64,000 bases of DNA, from the NCBI GenBank assembly GCA_963802095.1, contig CAWDHI010000010.1, positions 1-64,000 of the forward strand, given 5' to 3'. Source of the DNA: CAVVEQ01 sp963802095. GTDB taxonomy: Bacteria; Chloroflexota; Anaerolineae; Anaerolineales; Anaerolineaceae. Position numbers and translations under genes: made by a program. The notes beneath the pieces were generated by a model. That model searched no databases, was not told the origin of the DNA, and was given only the letters and a program-made list of their open reading frames with translations. Shown here one piece after another: positions 8,386 to 18,433 of this stretch (position 1 is its first letter; each line of letters starts with the position of its first letter).

Positions 8386-10953
8386 ATGACAAATTCACCC
8401 GTCACAAGAAGAGATTTCTTAAAGCTAAGCGCTGTGACGATAGCGGCTACTGGAATAACCTCCGCTAGTTTCAAAACCACGCCCAGCTTGGGTTACAACT
8501 CGAACAAAGCCGCAGCCGAACAGGCGGATGCCATCATCCCCAGCGCTTGCCGCAGTTGTTATGGCCGCTGTGGCCTATTGGGACATGTTAAAAATGGTAG
8601 ATTAGTAAAAATTGAAGGCAACCCGGCTGTCCCCAATAATGAGGGCACTTTTTGCAGCCGCGCGCTGGCCATCCCCGAATTAATCTACAGCCCCCACCGC
8701 ATCAAATATCCAATGAAACGTGTCGGCGAACGCGGCGAAGGCAAATGGCAGCGCATCAGCTGGGATGAAGCCTTGGATACCTGCGCTAAAAAGTTCTTAG
8801 AAATTAAAGAAAAATACGGCGCCGAATTTATCATCTACCAACACGGCACCGGACGCGATATGGTGCTCATTCAGGCCATTATCCGTTTATGGAACGAGTT
8901 TGGCAGTGTGTTAAGTTTCGGTGTCGGCAACCTATGCTGGGTCGGTTCTTATATGACATCCCGGCGCATCTATGGCGACGAATGTCAATACACAGGATGG
9001 GATGCAAAAAACACCAAGTGCATTCTGATGATGTCACGTTCTTTGCTTTCCAGAGGTTATTATGACTGGTGGGAGGTCGTCAAAGCCCAAAAACGCGGCG
9101 CAAAATTAATCGTTGTAGATCCTCGCTTCACCACCATGGCTTCCAAAGCCGATTTATGGATTCCCATTCGACCTGGCACAGATATGGCCTTTGTTTTATA
9201 TATGACCAATTATCTAATCCAAAATAACCAATATGATGAAAAATTCTTGAAACAGTGGTCTGACTCAGCCTTCTTGGTCAATGAACAAGGTTGGTTGGTG
9301 AAACAAAGCGATGTTATGGAGGGCGGCAGCCCCCAGCGCTATATGGTATGGGATAAAACCTCCAATAGTCCAAAATTCTGGGATGCCGAAGCCCTGATTT
9401 GGGAAACCCCAGATGTAGACCCAGATCTGTTTGGATCCCATGAAATTAACGGCGTTCAATATACAACCGGTTTCCAGAAACTCGCCGACGGCGTGGCTGA
9501 ATGGACGGCTGAGAAAGCTGCAGAGATTACCTGGGTAAACGCCGAGAAACTGGAGCTTGCCGCAAAGTGGTACGCGGAAGCCAGCCCTGGCGCGTGCTTC
9601 ACCCGCGGTCAGAAAGTTGAATTCAGTATTAATGGCAGCGGTATGTCGCATGCTCTCACCAACATGATGGCTATTGCGGGAAACTTTGACGTGGAAGGTG
9701 GACAAAATATCGCGCGTGAGCCAGCCGCGAATTTTTCTACACTGCTTACCCGTATCCCGCCCCCTAGTGAGGATTTCACCAAAATCCTGCAGAACCCGGA
9801 CAAATACACGCCAAATCCTGGAAAACAAAAGATTTACGGTGAATTTGGTTTCTATGCTAGTACTACCAATGCCATGGTCAGCGGCGAGCCCTTTGAAATC
9901 AAAGCATACTGGGGTCAAAGCTCCGAGCCGCTGCTCAGTTACGCAGACAGCGACGAGATTCTCGAGGGGTTTAAGAAATTAGACTTCATTGTCAATGTAG
10001 ATTTCTACATGACGCCGACTGGAGAGATGTCCGATATCATCCTGCCTGCGGCCCATTTTAATGAAGTGGACCGCGTCGAAATCGCCCATTCTGGCCATGG
10101 TTGGCCAGCCAGCCACACCATGCATATCCGCCAGCCATTTGTACCGCCGGCGGGTGAAAGCAGAGACGACATGGACATTATCTGGGAAATGGCCAAACGC
10201 CTGGGCGTCAACATGGGCTGGGATGATCAATATGCTTTCTACAATTTTGTGCTAAAAGAAGCAGGCTTAGACTTTGAAACCTTCCGCAAGAAAGTGACCA
10301 TTACCTTGCCTGAAAACTTCCACCGCTTTGAATCCGGACTCCTGCGTTACGATCATCGCCCTGGTTTCCAGACTTATACCGGCAAAGTCAATATCTACAG
10401 CGAAGATATGAAGAAATTCGGCTGGGGTCCACTACCCTTCTACATCGAACCGCCCGATAGCCCCTACAGCATGCCGGAAATGGTTGCAGAATATCCTTAT
10501 ATCTTAATTTCAGGCGGCCGCTCGCACGCTTATTTCCACTCTGAGTATCGCCAGTCCGCCAAGATGCGCGAATTGCATACCTTCCCAACCGTGATGATCA
10601 ACCCGGCTTCGGCTAAAAAAGAGGGCATCCAGAGCGGAGATTGGGTCTGGATTGAAACGCCTTACGGCAAATGCCGGCAGCGCGCAGAAGTTACCGAAAA
10701 AGTAAATCCGAATGTCATTCATGCAGAACACGATTGGTGGTTCCCAGAAAAACCATCCAACACATTGCATGGAGCTTTCGACAGCAATATCAACGTCGTC
10801 AACCACAATGACGGTCCTTACGACCCGGCTATCGGCACCGACACTTTTGGTGGACAATGCAAAATCTATGTGGCCAAGGAAGGTGCTCCTGAGGGTATCT
10901 GGACTACTCCAGAACAGCTGAAGGGTTTCCTTCCGAAAGACCAGGAGGCATAA
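8386..10953 (+). CDS. Tat-exported molybdopterin oxidoreductase, catalytic subunit (acetylene hydratase/PhsA-like branch of the DMSO reductase family)
   Basis: 855 residues. A twin-arginine signal (TRRDFLKLSA) marks export. The N-terminal 4Fe-4S motif uses C55, C58, C62 and C90. C184 in GNLCWVG sits where the family places its protein ligand to molybdenum, so a Cys-ligated enzyme is expected (as in PhsA, NapA or acetylene hydratase) rather than Ser as in DmsA. The C-terminal cofactor domain has ISGGRSHAYFHSEYRQS and HAEHDWWFPE, the latter resembling acetylene-hydratase-type C-termini. With the 4Fe-4S and membrane subunits that follow, it should be a quinone-linked extracytoplasmic reductase or oxidase. 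The substrate (sulfur compound, arsenic or other) cannot be read from sequence. The gene is intact although its neighbours are frameshifted. Confidence 0.9.
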   Translation: MTNSPVTRRDFLKLSAVTIAATGITSASFKTTPSLGYNSNKAAAEQADAIIPSACRSCYGRCGLLGHVKNGRLVKIEGNPAVPNNEGTFCSRALAIPELIYSPHRIKYPMKRVGERGEGKWQRISWDEALDTCAKKFLEIKEKYGAEFIIYQHGTGRDMVLIQAIIRLWNEFGSVLSFGVGNLCWVGSYMTSRRIYGDECQYTGWDAKNTKCILMMSRSLLSRGYYDWWEVVKAQKRGAKLIVVDPRFTTMASKADLWIPIRPGTDMAFVLYMTNYLIQNNQYDEKFLKQWSDSAFLVNEQGWLVKQSDVMEGGSPQRYMVWDKTSNSPKFWDAEALIWETPDVDPDLFGSHEINGVQYTTGFQKLADGVAEWTAEKAAEITWVNAEKLELAAKWYAEASPGACFTRGQKVEFSINGSGMSHALTNMMAIAGNFDVEGGQNIAREPAANFSTLLTRIPPPSEDFTKILQNPDKYTPNPGKQKIYGEFGFYASTTNAMVSGEPFEIKAYWGQSSEPLLSYADSDEILEGFKKLDFIVNVDFYMTPTGEMSDIILPAAHFNEVDRVEIAHSGHGWPASHTMHIRQPFVPPAGESRDDMDIIWEMAKRLGVNMGWDDQYAFYNFVLKEAGLDFETFRKKVTITLPENFHRFESGLLRYDHRPGFQTYTGKVNIYSEDMKKFGWGPLPFYIEPPDSPYSMPEMVAEYPYILISGGRSHAYFHSEYRQSAKMRELHTFPTVMINPASAKKEGIQSGDWVWIETPYGKCRQRAEVTEKVNPNVIHAEHDWWFPEKPSNTLHGAFDSNINVVNHNDGPYDPAIGTDTFGGQCKIYVAKEGAPEGIWTTPEQLKGFLPKDQEA

Positions 10954-10957
10954 TCCA

Positions 10958-11530
10958 ATGACAAGAATGGGCATGGTAATTGATCTTGATTTATGTGTAG
11001 GCTGCCATTCCTGCACGTACGCATGCAAACAAGAAAACAATATTGACTTAGGCGAGTATTGGAGCAAAGTCATGCAGGTCGGTCCGACGGGAAAATACCC
11101 TGATCTGGAAATGTACTATCTACCGGTATTGTGCCAGCACTGCGAAGACCCTGAATGCGTCAAGGTTTGCCCGACCGGCGCTTCGTATAAAAGAGATGAT
11201 GGCGTCGTGCTGATTGACCATAACAAGTGCATCGGCTGCCAATATTGTGTAATGGCTTGCCCTTACGGTGTGCGTTACTACAACGAAACTATGGGTGTGA
11301 TCGAAAAATGCACGCTTTGTGCTCAGCGTCTTGAGAAGGGACAGGTTCCCGCCTGTGTAGAAGTATGTGTATCCCGATGCCGCTTATTTGGCGATCTGGA
11401 TGATCCCAATAGCGAAGTTTCCTTACGCTTAAAAGAAGCAGGTGCAGACGTGCACCAACTGGCCGATGTCGGCAATCATCCATCGGTGTACTATATACTT
11501 TCTGAAAAAATCGCCGAGTGGAGAGGTTAA
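10958..11530 (+). CDS. Four-cluster ferredoxin-type electron transfer subunit (DmsB/PhsB-like)
   Basis: 190 residues with four Cys clusters in the DmsB order: C13-X2-C16-X2-C19-X3-C23; CQHCEDPECVKVC; CIGCQYCVMAC; and CTLC...PACVEVC. Each should bind a 4Fe-4S centre that passes electrons between the membrane subunit and the molybdoenzyme. It has no signal of its own; such subunits are co-exported with the Tat-tagged partner. It starts 4 bp after the catalytic gene and is followed immediately by the membrane anchor gene, the normal A-B-C order of these complexes. Confidence 0.92.
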   Translation: MTRMGMVIDLDLCVGCHSCTYACKQENNIDLGEYWSKVMQVGPTGKYPDLEMYYLPVLCQHCEDPECVKVCPTGASYKRDDGVVLIDHNKCIGCQYCVMACPYGVRYYNETMGVIEKCTLCAQRLEKGQVPACVEVCVSRCRLFGDLDDPNSEVSLRLKEAGADVHQLADVGNHPSVYYILSEKIAEWRG

Positions 11531-11532
11531 AA

Positions 11533-12380
11533 ATGGAAATTCAATGGTCTTTACTTTTCTTTACACTTTTTGTCGGGCTTGCAGCTGGCGTCTTCGCCTA
11601 TACCGCTCTGGCTGAGTTTCGCGGCGGCAGCAAGAACAGTCGTTTATTCGGCTCCATCATTGCTCTAGCAGCTTTAGGGATTGGCGGGATTGCCTCCTAT
11701 TTCCATCTTGGACATCCCGAAAGGCTTTTCCATATCTTGGGAAATGTCAACTCTAGCATCAGCCAGGAGCTAATCTTAGCGGTCATTACTGGCGCGGTCT
11801 TTGTCAGCTATATCTACTTGGTCTGGAAGGATGCTCCTGAGAATACCCGAAAATTTTTTGCCGGAATTGGCCTGGTTATGTCAGTTCTGATGGCGGCGAC
11901 AACCGGAAAAATCTATTACCTGTCTGCCAGACCAGCCTGGCACACCTGGCTGCTACCGTTGAACTATCTTATCCTCGGCCTCCGTCATGGGAATTTTCGC
12001 CACATGGCTGTATGAGACCAGCACGGGCGACAAGCAAGTCAAAGCGCGCACGCGGATGCTTGCCAAAATTACCTTGATAATCCAATTTGTGTTGATCATC
12101 GCCTACCTCATCTTTCTGGCGTTCTCGCCCTTACCCGATGATACCCGTTCGCCTTTGCGCCTGCTCTCCGGCGATCTTGCCAGCCTGTTCTGGATTGGTG
12201 TGATCATCCTTGGGTTGATCATCCCAGCAGTTCTTGCCTTCGGAATTAAACCCTTAAAGTTCGCAAAAACTTAGCCCGGTTCTCGTCGGCGCACTCGGTT
12301 TTGCAAGCGTGCTTGCGGGAGGGATTGCAATTCGAGCGATCATGTATATGGTCGGCACTAGCGTCGAGAAATTCCTCTAA
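11533..12380 (+). CDS. DmsC-type membrane anchor subunit (frameshifted)
   Basis: Hydrophobic protein of about 282 residues with eight predicted membrane helices once two slips (about 11985 and 12270) are repaired. It begins MEIQWSLLFFTLFVGLAAGV and includes YFHLGHPERL, a motif common in the DmsC/NrfD group. The third piece reads LVGALGFASVLAGGIAIRA and ends VEKFL. The ATG at 11533 is chosen because GAGAGG precedes it. The subunit anchors the complex and exchanges electrons with the quinone pool. It belongs to the same operon as the A and B subunits. Confidence 0.82.
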
Positions 12381-12490
12381 TTCCCAGTTCTGCATCCAAA
12401 TATCGGGAGGCATTTTGTCGCAATAGCAAAATGCCTCCCCAAAATCAGTTGATGTATTTTGCACGTCGAAACAAAGGTTAACAGCTCTTG

Positions 12491-13270
12491 ATGAAAAAAC
12501 GCAGATCAGAAAAAATCCATCTCGCCTATTTTTTTTCTTCATTCTCAAAGAGACTGCTCTTCTCTGGAATTATTCTTCTTTCTACCCTATGTTCTGCCTG
12601 CAGTTCTACATCGGGGCTCAAGGATGGAGGGAATTCATTCCTTCCAAAAATCAACCTGCCAGAAGGGCCGATCCTCAATCAAGGCGAACAACAACCCACG
12701 CCTACGCCAGCTCCGCCCGTGTCCTTCAACATAGCATCCAAATTGGATTCTCAAAACATACTCCTGGAAGATGTCAACATCGTGTCAGCCGATGGACTTG
12801 CCTCCTTGAAAATTCATAAAGGCACACGCTTGAATTTCCCAGATGGAGATGTCCAGCCAGGAATTGTGATCGCCTGCCGGCAGCCAAATGAATTGCTCAA
12901 AGAAAAACGCTTATTGTGGGGTCAGATTTATACGATTTCACCAACCAATCTGGAGCTAGACCCACCTGCAATCCTGCGTATTCGCTACGATCCGCCCTTC
13001 CTAGATGCCGATAAAGATGAAAAGGATGCCATCATCGGTCTCTATAATCCATCCAAATCAAAATGGGAATGGCTCGACGGCGATCTAGACCTGCACCAAT
13101 TTGCCGTCACGGTTCCCATCCAAATTTTTGGCGACTTTTCAATTTCCCTGGGGTTGTTGTATGAAGCCCCAATGTCCTTCATTCCTTCCGGCGTTTTCCA
13201 ACAATATCCAAGTTCTCATATTCTGAAAGAGGTATCATGCCACATCCACAAGAAGCTGCACCCGTTCTAA
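12491..13270 (+). CDS. Predicted lipoprotein in the oxidoreductase operon
   Basis: A positively charged N-terminus, a hydrophobic stretch and the lipobox LCSAC (C37) show a lipid-anchored exported protein. A Pro/Thr-rich linker follows, then a beta-rich domain of about 170 residues with no motif I can name. The last 11 codons overlap the start of the chaperone gene, which is unusual, and an alternative frame would stop at TTCTGA near 13227; a slip near the end is therefore possible. A role in docking or substrate delivery to the exported molybdoenzyme is only suggested by position. Confidence 0.65.
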   Translation: MKKRRSEKIHLAYFFSSFSKRLLFSGIILLSTLCSACSSTSGLKDGGNSFLPKINLPEGPILNQGEQQPTPTPAPPVSFNIASKLDSQNILLEDVNIVSADGLASLKIHKGTRLNFPDGDVQPGIVIACRQPNELLKEKRLLWGQIYTISPTNLELDPPAILRIRYDPPFLDADKDEKDAIIGLYNPSKSKWEWLDGDLDLHQFAVTVPIQIFGDFSISLGLLYEAPMSFIPSGVFQQYPSSHILKEVSCHIHKKLHPF

Positions 13271-13943
13271 CCAATCAGGAAATCATCTACCTGATTGAAC
13301 AGCGCTGCCAACTTTTATGCAATGCTGTCGCATCTGTTCAGCAAGGAAATCGATCAAGCGACTTATGCATCGTTACTCAAGACAGACTGGGCAAGCGTCG
13401 CGGCAATCCCCACAATGGGCGCTGGCGCGGCGAAAATCAATCTTTATCTCGAACAGTCTGCGCCCGATCTGCTCACACAGCTAGCCGCCGACTATGCGCA
13501 AACTTTTCTGGATGGCGTCACCATTACTGGTGCTTACCCCTACGAAAGTGTCTATACCAGCGATGACCGCCTACTGATGCAAGATGCCCGAGACCGCGTC
13601 CTCGAAATCTACCGGCAAGAAGAATTAGCTGTCTTTCCACAACACGCCGAACCTGAAGACCATATCGCCTTCGAACTCGAATTAATGCAGCACTATTGTG
13701 AGAAAAGCATAAGCGCACTCAAAACACATGAAAATGAGCTTGCTGTCCATATTTTGGAGAAACAAGTCTTCTTCTTGGAGAATCATCTCCTCAATTGGAC
13801 GTCAAGGTTTTTGTAAAGATGTCATCAGAATTGCCCAAACTGATTTTTATCGAGGCTTGGCTTTATTAACAGATGGCTTTCTTAACCTGGAAGAGGAGAC
13901 CATCCCTGGCTTACTGGTGGAATTGCAGACATCTGCTAGCTGA
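13237..13943 (+). CDS. TorD/DmsD-family molybdoenzyme chaperone (frameshifted)
   Basis: The reconstructed protein of about 235 residues runs MPHPQEAAPVLTNQEIIYLI, a slip near 13298, then AANFYAMLSHLFSKEID and the segment YESVYTSDDRLLMQDARDRV. That Y-x-SVY-TSD...MQ block is a hallmark of the TorD family. A second slip near 13812 leads to FYRGLALLTDGFLNLEEET and the stop. These all-helical proteins bind the Tat signal and apo-form of a molybdoenzyme, holding it for cofactor insertion before export. The client is almost certainly the catalytic subunit 5 kb upstream in the same operon. Confidence 0.8.
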
Positions 13944-13984
13944 CTGTCTTCTTGAAAATAACAATCGTCTTAGCTCAAAATGAT

Positions 13985-15401
13985 ATGATCGCTTTCGGAT
14001 TAATATTAGAACTTTGTTTCCTGATATTTCTCATCCTGACTGGCGTCTACCGCAGCAGTCCGTTTCTGGTTTCTGCATTCTGGTTACCCTTTTCAATCTA
14101 TCTGACAGCGGTCTTATGGGTGCTCTTGAAACCCAGTTTACCAAGCCAGAACCCTCGCCGTGATTTACTCCTTTTTTTAGGCTTCGCGTTAGTCTTTCAT
14201 CTAACTATTTTTGCATCCTTCACAACCCATCTCGGATGATATCTATCGCTACGCCTGGGATGGACGCGTGCTGCTAAACGGTTTCAATCCTTATCGCTTC
14301 GCTCCGGTAGATCAGATGCTCTCGGGTTTACGCGATGTAAACTGGCTCAATATTCAGAACCCATCCATCCACACCATGTACCCGCCGCTGGCTCAACTTT
14401 TCTTCGCTCTCACCCAAGCCATCCAACCCGGGATCACCGCGCTAAGAGTTGTAGCCATCCTTGCTCACCTTGGATCCATCCTAATCTGTTTTTTATGGCT
14501 AAAAGAATCCGGTCATGATCCCCGCAAAGCCATCCTGTTAGCCTGGTCTCCGCTGTGCATCATCGAATTTTCCAACAGCGGGCATATTGATGCCATGGCA
14601 ATCTTCTTCATGCTATGCGCTTTTTATCTATCCCATCGAGCCATCTTCCAGGCACAGACTGGAAAGAGTTTCAACATTGGCAGCGAACCATCCGCACCAC
14701 AAGGTTTCCACTATTACCAAATCGCGTCCGGGCTGTGCCTCTCTGCAGCCGTATTGCTCAAAGTCTTTCCGATTTTCTGCCTGCCACTCTTTCTACCTGC
14801 TTGGAAAAAACAAGGCATATTCGCATTTTCCGCACCGCTTGCCGTTGCCAGTCTGCTCTTCTTAGACGCTGGCAAAATGTTAATCAGCGGAACAGCTTAC
14901 TTTACCTTCTTCAGCACCTTCAACGCAAGCGCCTTCGCCGTATTATGGTTGAGCTTGCAGCAATTCTTTAGCAAGCCGGTAGCGCTATACCTATCCCGGA
15001 TGCTGGTTTATGCCATTTTTCTGTTTTTTTGGCTGCGTGAATTCTCCAACAAGTCCAACTTTAAAGCTGAATATTTGCAAACAAGCATCTCCCGCCTGAT
15101 TTGGATTTACGGACTCATTTTTATTTTATCTCCAACCCTGCATCCCTGGTATCTCACCTGGATTTTGCCATTCTTATGCTTTACCCCCTCCGTATCATGG
15201 ATATTATTATCAGGCTTAGTCTTTCTTTCACGTTCCGTTTACGCAAACGCTGGGAACATTGCCTTTTGGCAGGATGTCGGCGCCCTGCGATTGCTGGAAT
15301 ATATTCCCTTTTACGTGCTCTTGTTTACCGAGAAACTCCCGACCAAACCTCGCTTTTCGTTTCCATTTAGGCTGTCATCCATGAAATCTGACGCTCAATA
15401 A
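13985..15401 (+). CDS. Polytopic membrane glycosyltransferase, GT87/mannosyltransferase-like (frameshifted)
   Basis: A multi-spanning protein of about 470 residues. After a slip at about 14225 the loop reads ISDDIYRYAWDGRVLLNGF followed by NPYRFAP, the signature of polyprenyl-phosphate-sugar-dependent membrane transferases (GT-C fold), with DD as likely catalytic acid. Later FSNSGHIDAMAIFFMLCAF and LHPWYLTWILPFL are typical helices. An in-frame TTG at 13952 is an alternative start. It probably moves a hexose from a lipid carrier to an extracytoplasmic acceptor. It is joined to two further sugar-transfer genes downstream. Confidence 0.75.
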
Positions 15402-15405
15402 GCTC

Positions 15406-16194
15406 ATGAAACCAAAACAATCCTTGCTGATCTTCTCAAAATATCCCAATCCAGGCGAAGCAAAAACCCGTTTAACTGGACCTCTTCCATCCGGTCTCAC
15501 TTTTTTCTCACAGACCAGCTTATCCAACAACGATGCAGCCCGGTTTTCAGCCTGTTTTATTAAAGACATGCTTTTCAAAACCAGCCTGCTTTCTGATTGT
15601 CAGACTGTTATACACTATACACCAATCAATACCCTAGCCTCCTTCCAAAAATTGTTGCCTCTATTCCATGATTTTGAGCCTCAATCCTACGGCGATCTAG
15701 GCGCGCGCATGCAGAACGCTTTCCAGCATGCTTTTCAACAAACGCATCAACACACTATTGATACCTGTATACGGTCTATCGTTCTGATAGGTTCAGATAT
15801 CCCCAGCCTGCCGCCGGCTTTCATCCGCAGCGCCTTCGCACACCTGGAAAAATATCCCATCACTCTAGGACCTTGCTTGGACGGCGGTTACTATCTGATC
15901 GGTTTGCGCGCCCTTGAACCCCTTCTGTTCCAAGATATTTGTTGGGGTTCCGACCAGGTTCTTGAACAAACCATCAACGCAGCCCACGCCTTAAACTTAG
16001 CCGTCAAGCTCTTGCCCACCTGGTACGATATCGACCAACCGGCTGATCTCGCCCGCTTGATACAAGACTTTCGGCAAAAGAAAGCCAATCCCATCAACGC
16101 GCCGCACACCTACGCCCTGCTGCGCAATTCCGGTCTGCTGAAAAAGACCCAAGCTCCACGAAAGCTGAAGGCAGGAGAGCTCTGCACGCCATAA
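15406..16194 (+). CDS. TIGR04282/DUF2064 family nucleotidyl- or glycosyl-transferase
   Basis: 262 residues. It starts LLIFSKYPNPGEAKTRL, a nucleotide-sugar-binding N-terminus like that of MobA/GlmU-type enzymes. GSDIPSLPP carries the metal-binding Asp, and LGPCLDGGYYLIGL is the family's signature. Members were named rSAM/selenodomain-associated transferase 1 and some act in arsenosugar formation. It starts 4 bp after the GT87-like gene and ends 6 bp before the GT2 gene, so the three form one sugar module. The actual sugar is unknown. Confidence 0.85.
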   Translation: MKPKQSLLIFSKYPNPGEAKTRLTGPLPSGLTFFSQTSLSNNDAARFSACFIKDMLFKTSLLSDCQTVIHYTPINTLASFQKLLPLFHDFEPQSYGDLGARMQNAFQHAFQQTHQHTIDTCIRSIVLIGSDIPSLPPAFIRSAFAHLEKYPITLGPCLDGGYYLIGLRALEPLLFQDICWGSDQVLEQTINAAHALNLAVKLLPTWYDIDQPADLARLIQDFRQKKANPINAPHTYALLRNSGLLKKTQAPRKLKAGELCTP

Positions 16195-16200
16195 TAAACC

Positions 16201-16899
16201 ATGAAACCTATTAACCTACCCACCCACATCGCCATCATCATCCCCGCCTTGAATGAGGCTGCAGCCATTACGGCTGTTATCGCCGCCATCCCAGATTTTG
16301 AGCCGTCCGCCCAAGTTATCGTAGTAGACAATGGCTCCACCGATGCGACTGCACAAATCGCCCGGCAAGCTGGCGCCACGGTTATTTCTCAACCTGTGCG
16401 CGGCTATGGACATGCCTGCCTGGCGGGCATCCATGCTGCCCAAGAAGCTCAAATCCTGATCTTTTTAGATGGCGATCACGCCGATTATCCAGAAGAGATC
16501 CCCCAATTACTTGCCCCAATCCTCTCTGGGCAGGCTGATTTCGTGATCGGTTCACGCATCAAAGGAAAACGGCTGCCCGGCTCAATGCCCTTGCACCAAA
16601 CTATCGGCAACCACCTGTTTGCCTGGATTTTGAACCGGCGCTATCAGCTCTCCATCAGCGATATTGGACCTTTCCGCGCCATTCGAAAAGGCAGTTTACT
16701 TAAACTCGACCTTTCCGAACTGACTTACGGCTGGACCTTGGAAATGATCCTCCGCGCTGCCCAAACCGGTTTGCGCATTGCTGAAGTCCCCGTTTCTTAC
16801 CGGCCACGCCTGGGTTCTTCAAAAGTCAGCGGCACAATTTCGGGAAGTTTCAAAGCTGCTTTTGTGATGCTCAAAACCCTGAAAGGTTGTTTACAATGA
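16201..16899 (+). CDS. Family 2 glycosyltransferase, dolichol/polyprenyl-phosphate-mannose-synthase-like
   Basis: 232 residues with the GT-A order: AIIIPALNEAAAI at the start, VVDNGSTDAT, and the metal-binding DGDHADYP near residue 90, then GSRIKGKRLPGSMP and GPFRAIRK. It lacks C-terminal membrane helices, like short polyprenyl-phosphate-sugar synthases. It would make the lipid-linked sugar that the GT87-like enzyme encoded two genes upstream consumes; this pairing is inference from family roles and adjacency. The stop overlaps the next start (ATGA). Confidence 0.85.
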   Translation: MKPINLPTHIAIIIPALNEAAAITAVIAAIPDFEPSAQVIVVDNGSTDATAQIARQAGATVISQPVRGYGHACLAGIHAAQEAQILIFLDGDHADYPEEIPQLLAPILSGQADFVIGSRIKGKRLPGSMPLHQTIGNHLFAWILNRRYQLSISDIGPFRAIRKGSLLKLDLSELTYGWTLEMILRAAQTGLRIAEVPVSYRPRLGSSKVSGTISGSFKAAFVMLKTLKGCLQ

Positions 16900-17825
16900 A
16901 GCCTATCAGCATTCCCCGCTCTTTTAGAAAATTCATCCAAATAGCCAGTTTCCTGGCCTTGATCTATGCTGGCGTCGGCTGGCTGAACCAATCCTTTTTC
17001 CACTGGACCAACAGCATTTGGCTCTCCACATATTCTGAGAAGATCGCCATTGTCTCTTTCGGCGTCTACCGGGTCGCTTCCGAGAGAAACGCCTACACCC
17101 GTAAAAGGCTTCTCGTGCTGACTGCCTTTATCGCTGCACTCTGGCTGCTGTTCCCGATCCTGACAGGCTCTTCTTTTTCAACCATCATATCGTCGCATCC
17201 CTGTGGTTCTTCGCCTATCTAGTCATTATCTTTCTTTTTTGGACGCAGGGCAGATTGCTCATGGAATTGCCCCTGCGTCGGTATCCGTGACACGGCTGGG
17301 GACGCCTTTCGCAAGGCGACCATCAAGAATGGCTGGACCTGGCGATTAAGACATTTCAAATGGGTCCCGTTGGCCAGCCTGGTGGCGCTACTTATCTTGC
17401 TGTTCGTTGCACCCGCTTCAAACTTTACACGCAAATATTCTACCTACTTCTATACCGTGCATACCGGCTTGTATTTTGCCAGTCTATTGGTCATACCCTG
17501 GACCGGCAACCGCAACTACTGCCGTTTTTTATGCCCCTGGGGCGCGCTTTACGGGTTAATCAGCCGCATCGGTTTTTACAAGATCAAGGCCGATCCATCC
17601 GTGTGCACCTCCTGCGGCGCCTGTGAGAGGCAATGCGATATGGGCGTTCCCATCCGCCAGTTGATCGTACTGTACGGCGAGATCAACTCACCCGATTGCG
17701 TCGGTTGTGGGCGCTGCATCCAAGCCTGCCCCCAACACGCCTTGCAGTTCGTGGATGTGCGCGATTCTCTCAAGCATCTGGCTGCGCATGTACCCACCTT
17801 CAATAAAAAACCATCCATCCAATAA
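16896..17825 (+). CDS. NapH/YccM-like membrane polyferredoxin (frameshifted)
   Basis: About 308 residues after two slips near 17180 and 17255. The front has several membrane helices (FIQIASFLALIYAGVGWL). Then come C-S-W-N-C-P-C-V-G-I-R-D, a motif typical of this family, and CRFLCPWGALYG. The C-terminal cytosolic part has two 4Fe-4S sites, CTSCGACERQC and CVGCGRCIQAC. NapH-type proteins pass electrons from quinol toward a periplasmic partner ferredoxin. Here the partner would be the next gene. It overlaps the GT2 stop by 4 bp. Confidence 0.8.
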
Positions 17826-17983
17826 GCTTTATCAAGAATATGAGTGAGATCTGAACAAACATGACTTCACAAACAATAAAAGCTAAGCGCACTTCGTGGG
17901 CTATGCAAAATGATCGGCAATATAGAATCTCAAAAGAGAAATTTTTGCGAACTTAGCGAGCTTTGCGGGAGATCAAAAAAGAT

Positions 17984-18433
17984 ATGCATAAGAAGACACA
18001 AACACCACAGACGCCATCAAAGCTATCCAGAAGACAATTCTTACAACTTGGGCTCCCCGTTGGATTGATGCTCGCTTTGGGTTTTTCCACTAACCAGTTG
18101 CGCCAATTCCCAGCCCCGCTCCGCCCGCCTGGCGGACAGGAAGAAGAGAAATTCCTATCCGCGTGCATCCAGTGCTATCGATGCATCGATTGCTGTCCGC
18201 AGAACATTGTTCAAATTATCAACTTCCAGGACGACCCGGGCAGAGCTGGAACTCCCACCTTAGACTTCTCGCAAGGTTATTGCGATTTTTGCATGGAATG
18301 TGTGCAAGTCTGCCCCACGGGCGCATTAGACCAACCGGAAACGCCAACCCCAGCGCTGGGGATTGCTCAAATTGACAAAACGGCTTGTATCGCCTGGAGC
18401 TGGATGGGTTGCAGTGTCTGCGTTACCGAGTGA
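17984..18433 (+). pseudogene. NapG/MauM-like Tat-signal ferredoxin, 3' end missing
   Basis: A twin-arginine signal (SRRQFLQLGLP) is followed by a 4Fe-4S motif CIQCYRCIDCC, a second CDFCMECVQVC, and the start of a third block CIAWSWMGCSVCVTE. In the family the last motif continues with a final Cys and about 60 more residues. Instead the reading stops at TGA exactly where sequence from an unrelated deaminase begins (about 18432). The protein is therefore truncated by a junction, not by ordinary decay. Its partner is the NapH-like gene 158 bp upstream; a degenerate GCGAACTTAGCGAGC-type intergenic string fills the gap between them. Confidence 0.8.

Noticed and set aside
8386..10953. Specific names such as DmsA, PhsA, ArrA or acetylene hydratase
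   Set aside because: Motifs show the superfamily and a Cys molybdenum ligand, but the substrate cannot be told without a tree.
15406..16899. Arsenosugar pathway call for the DUF2064-GT2 pair
   Set aside because: No ArsM methyltransferase or radical SAM partner is present in the window; family name alone is not enough.
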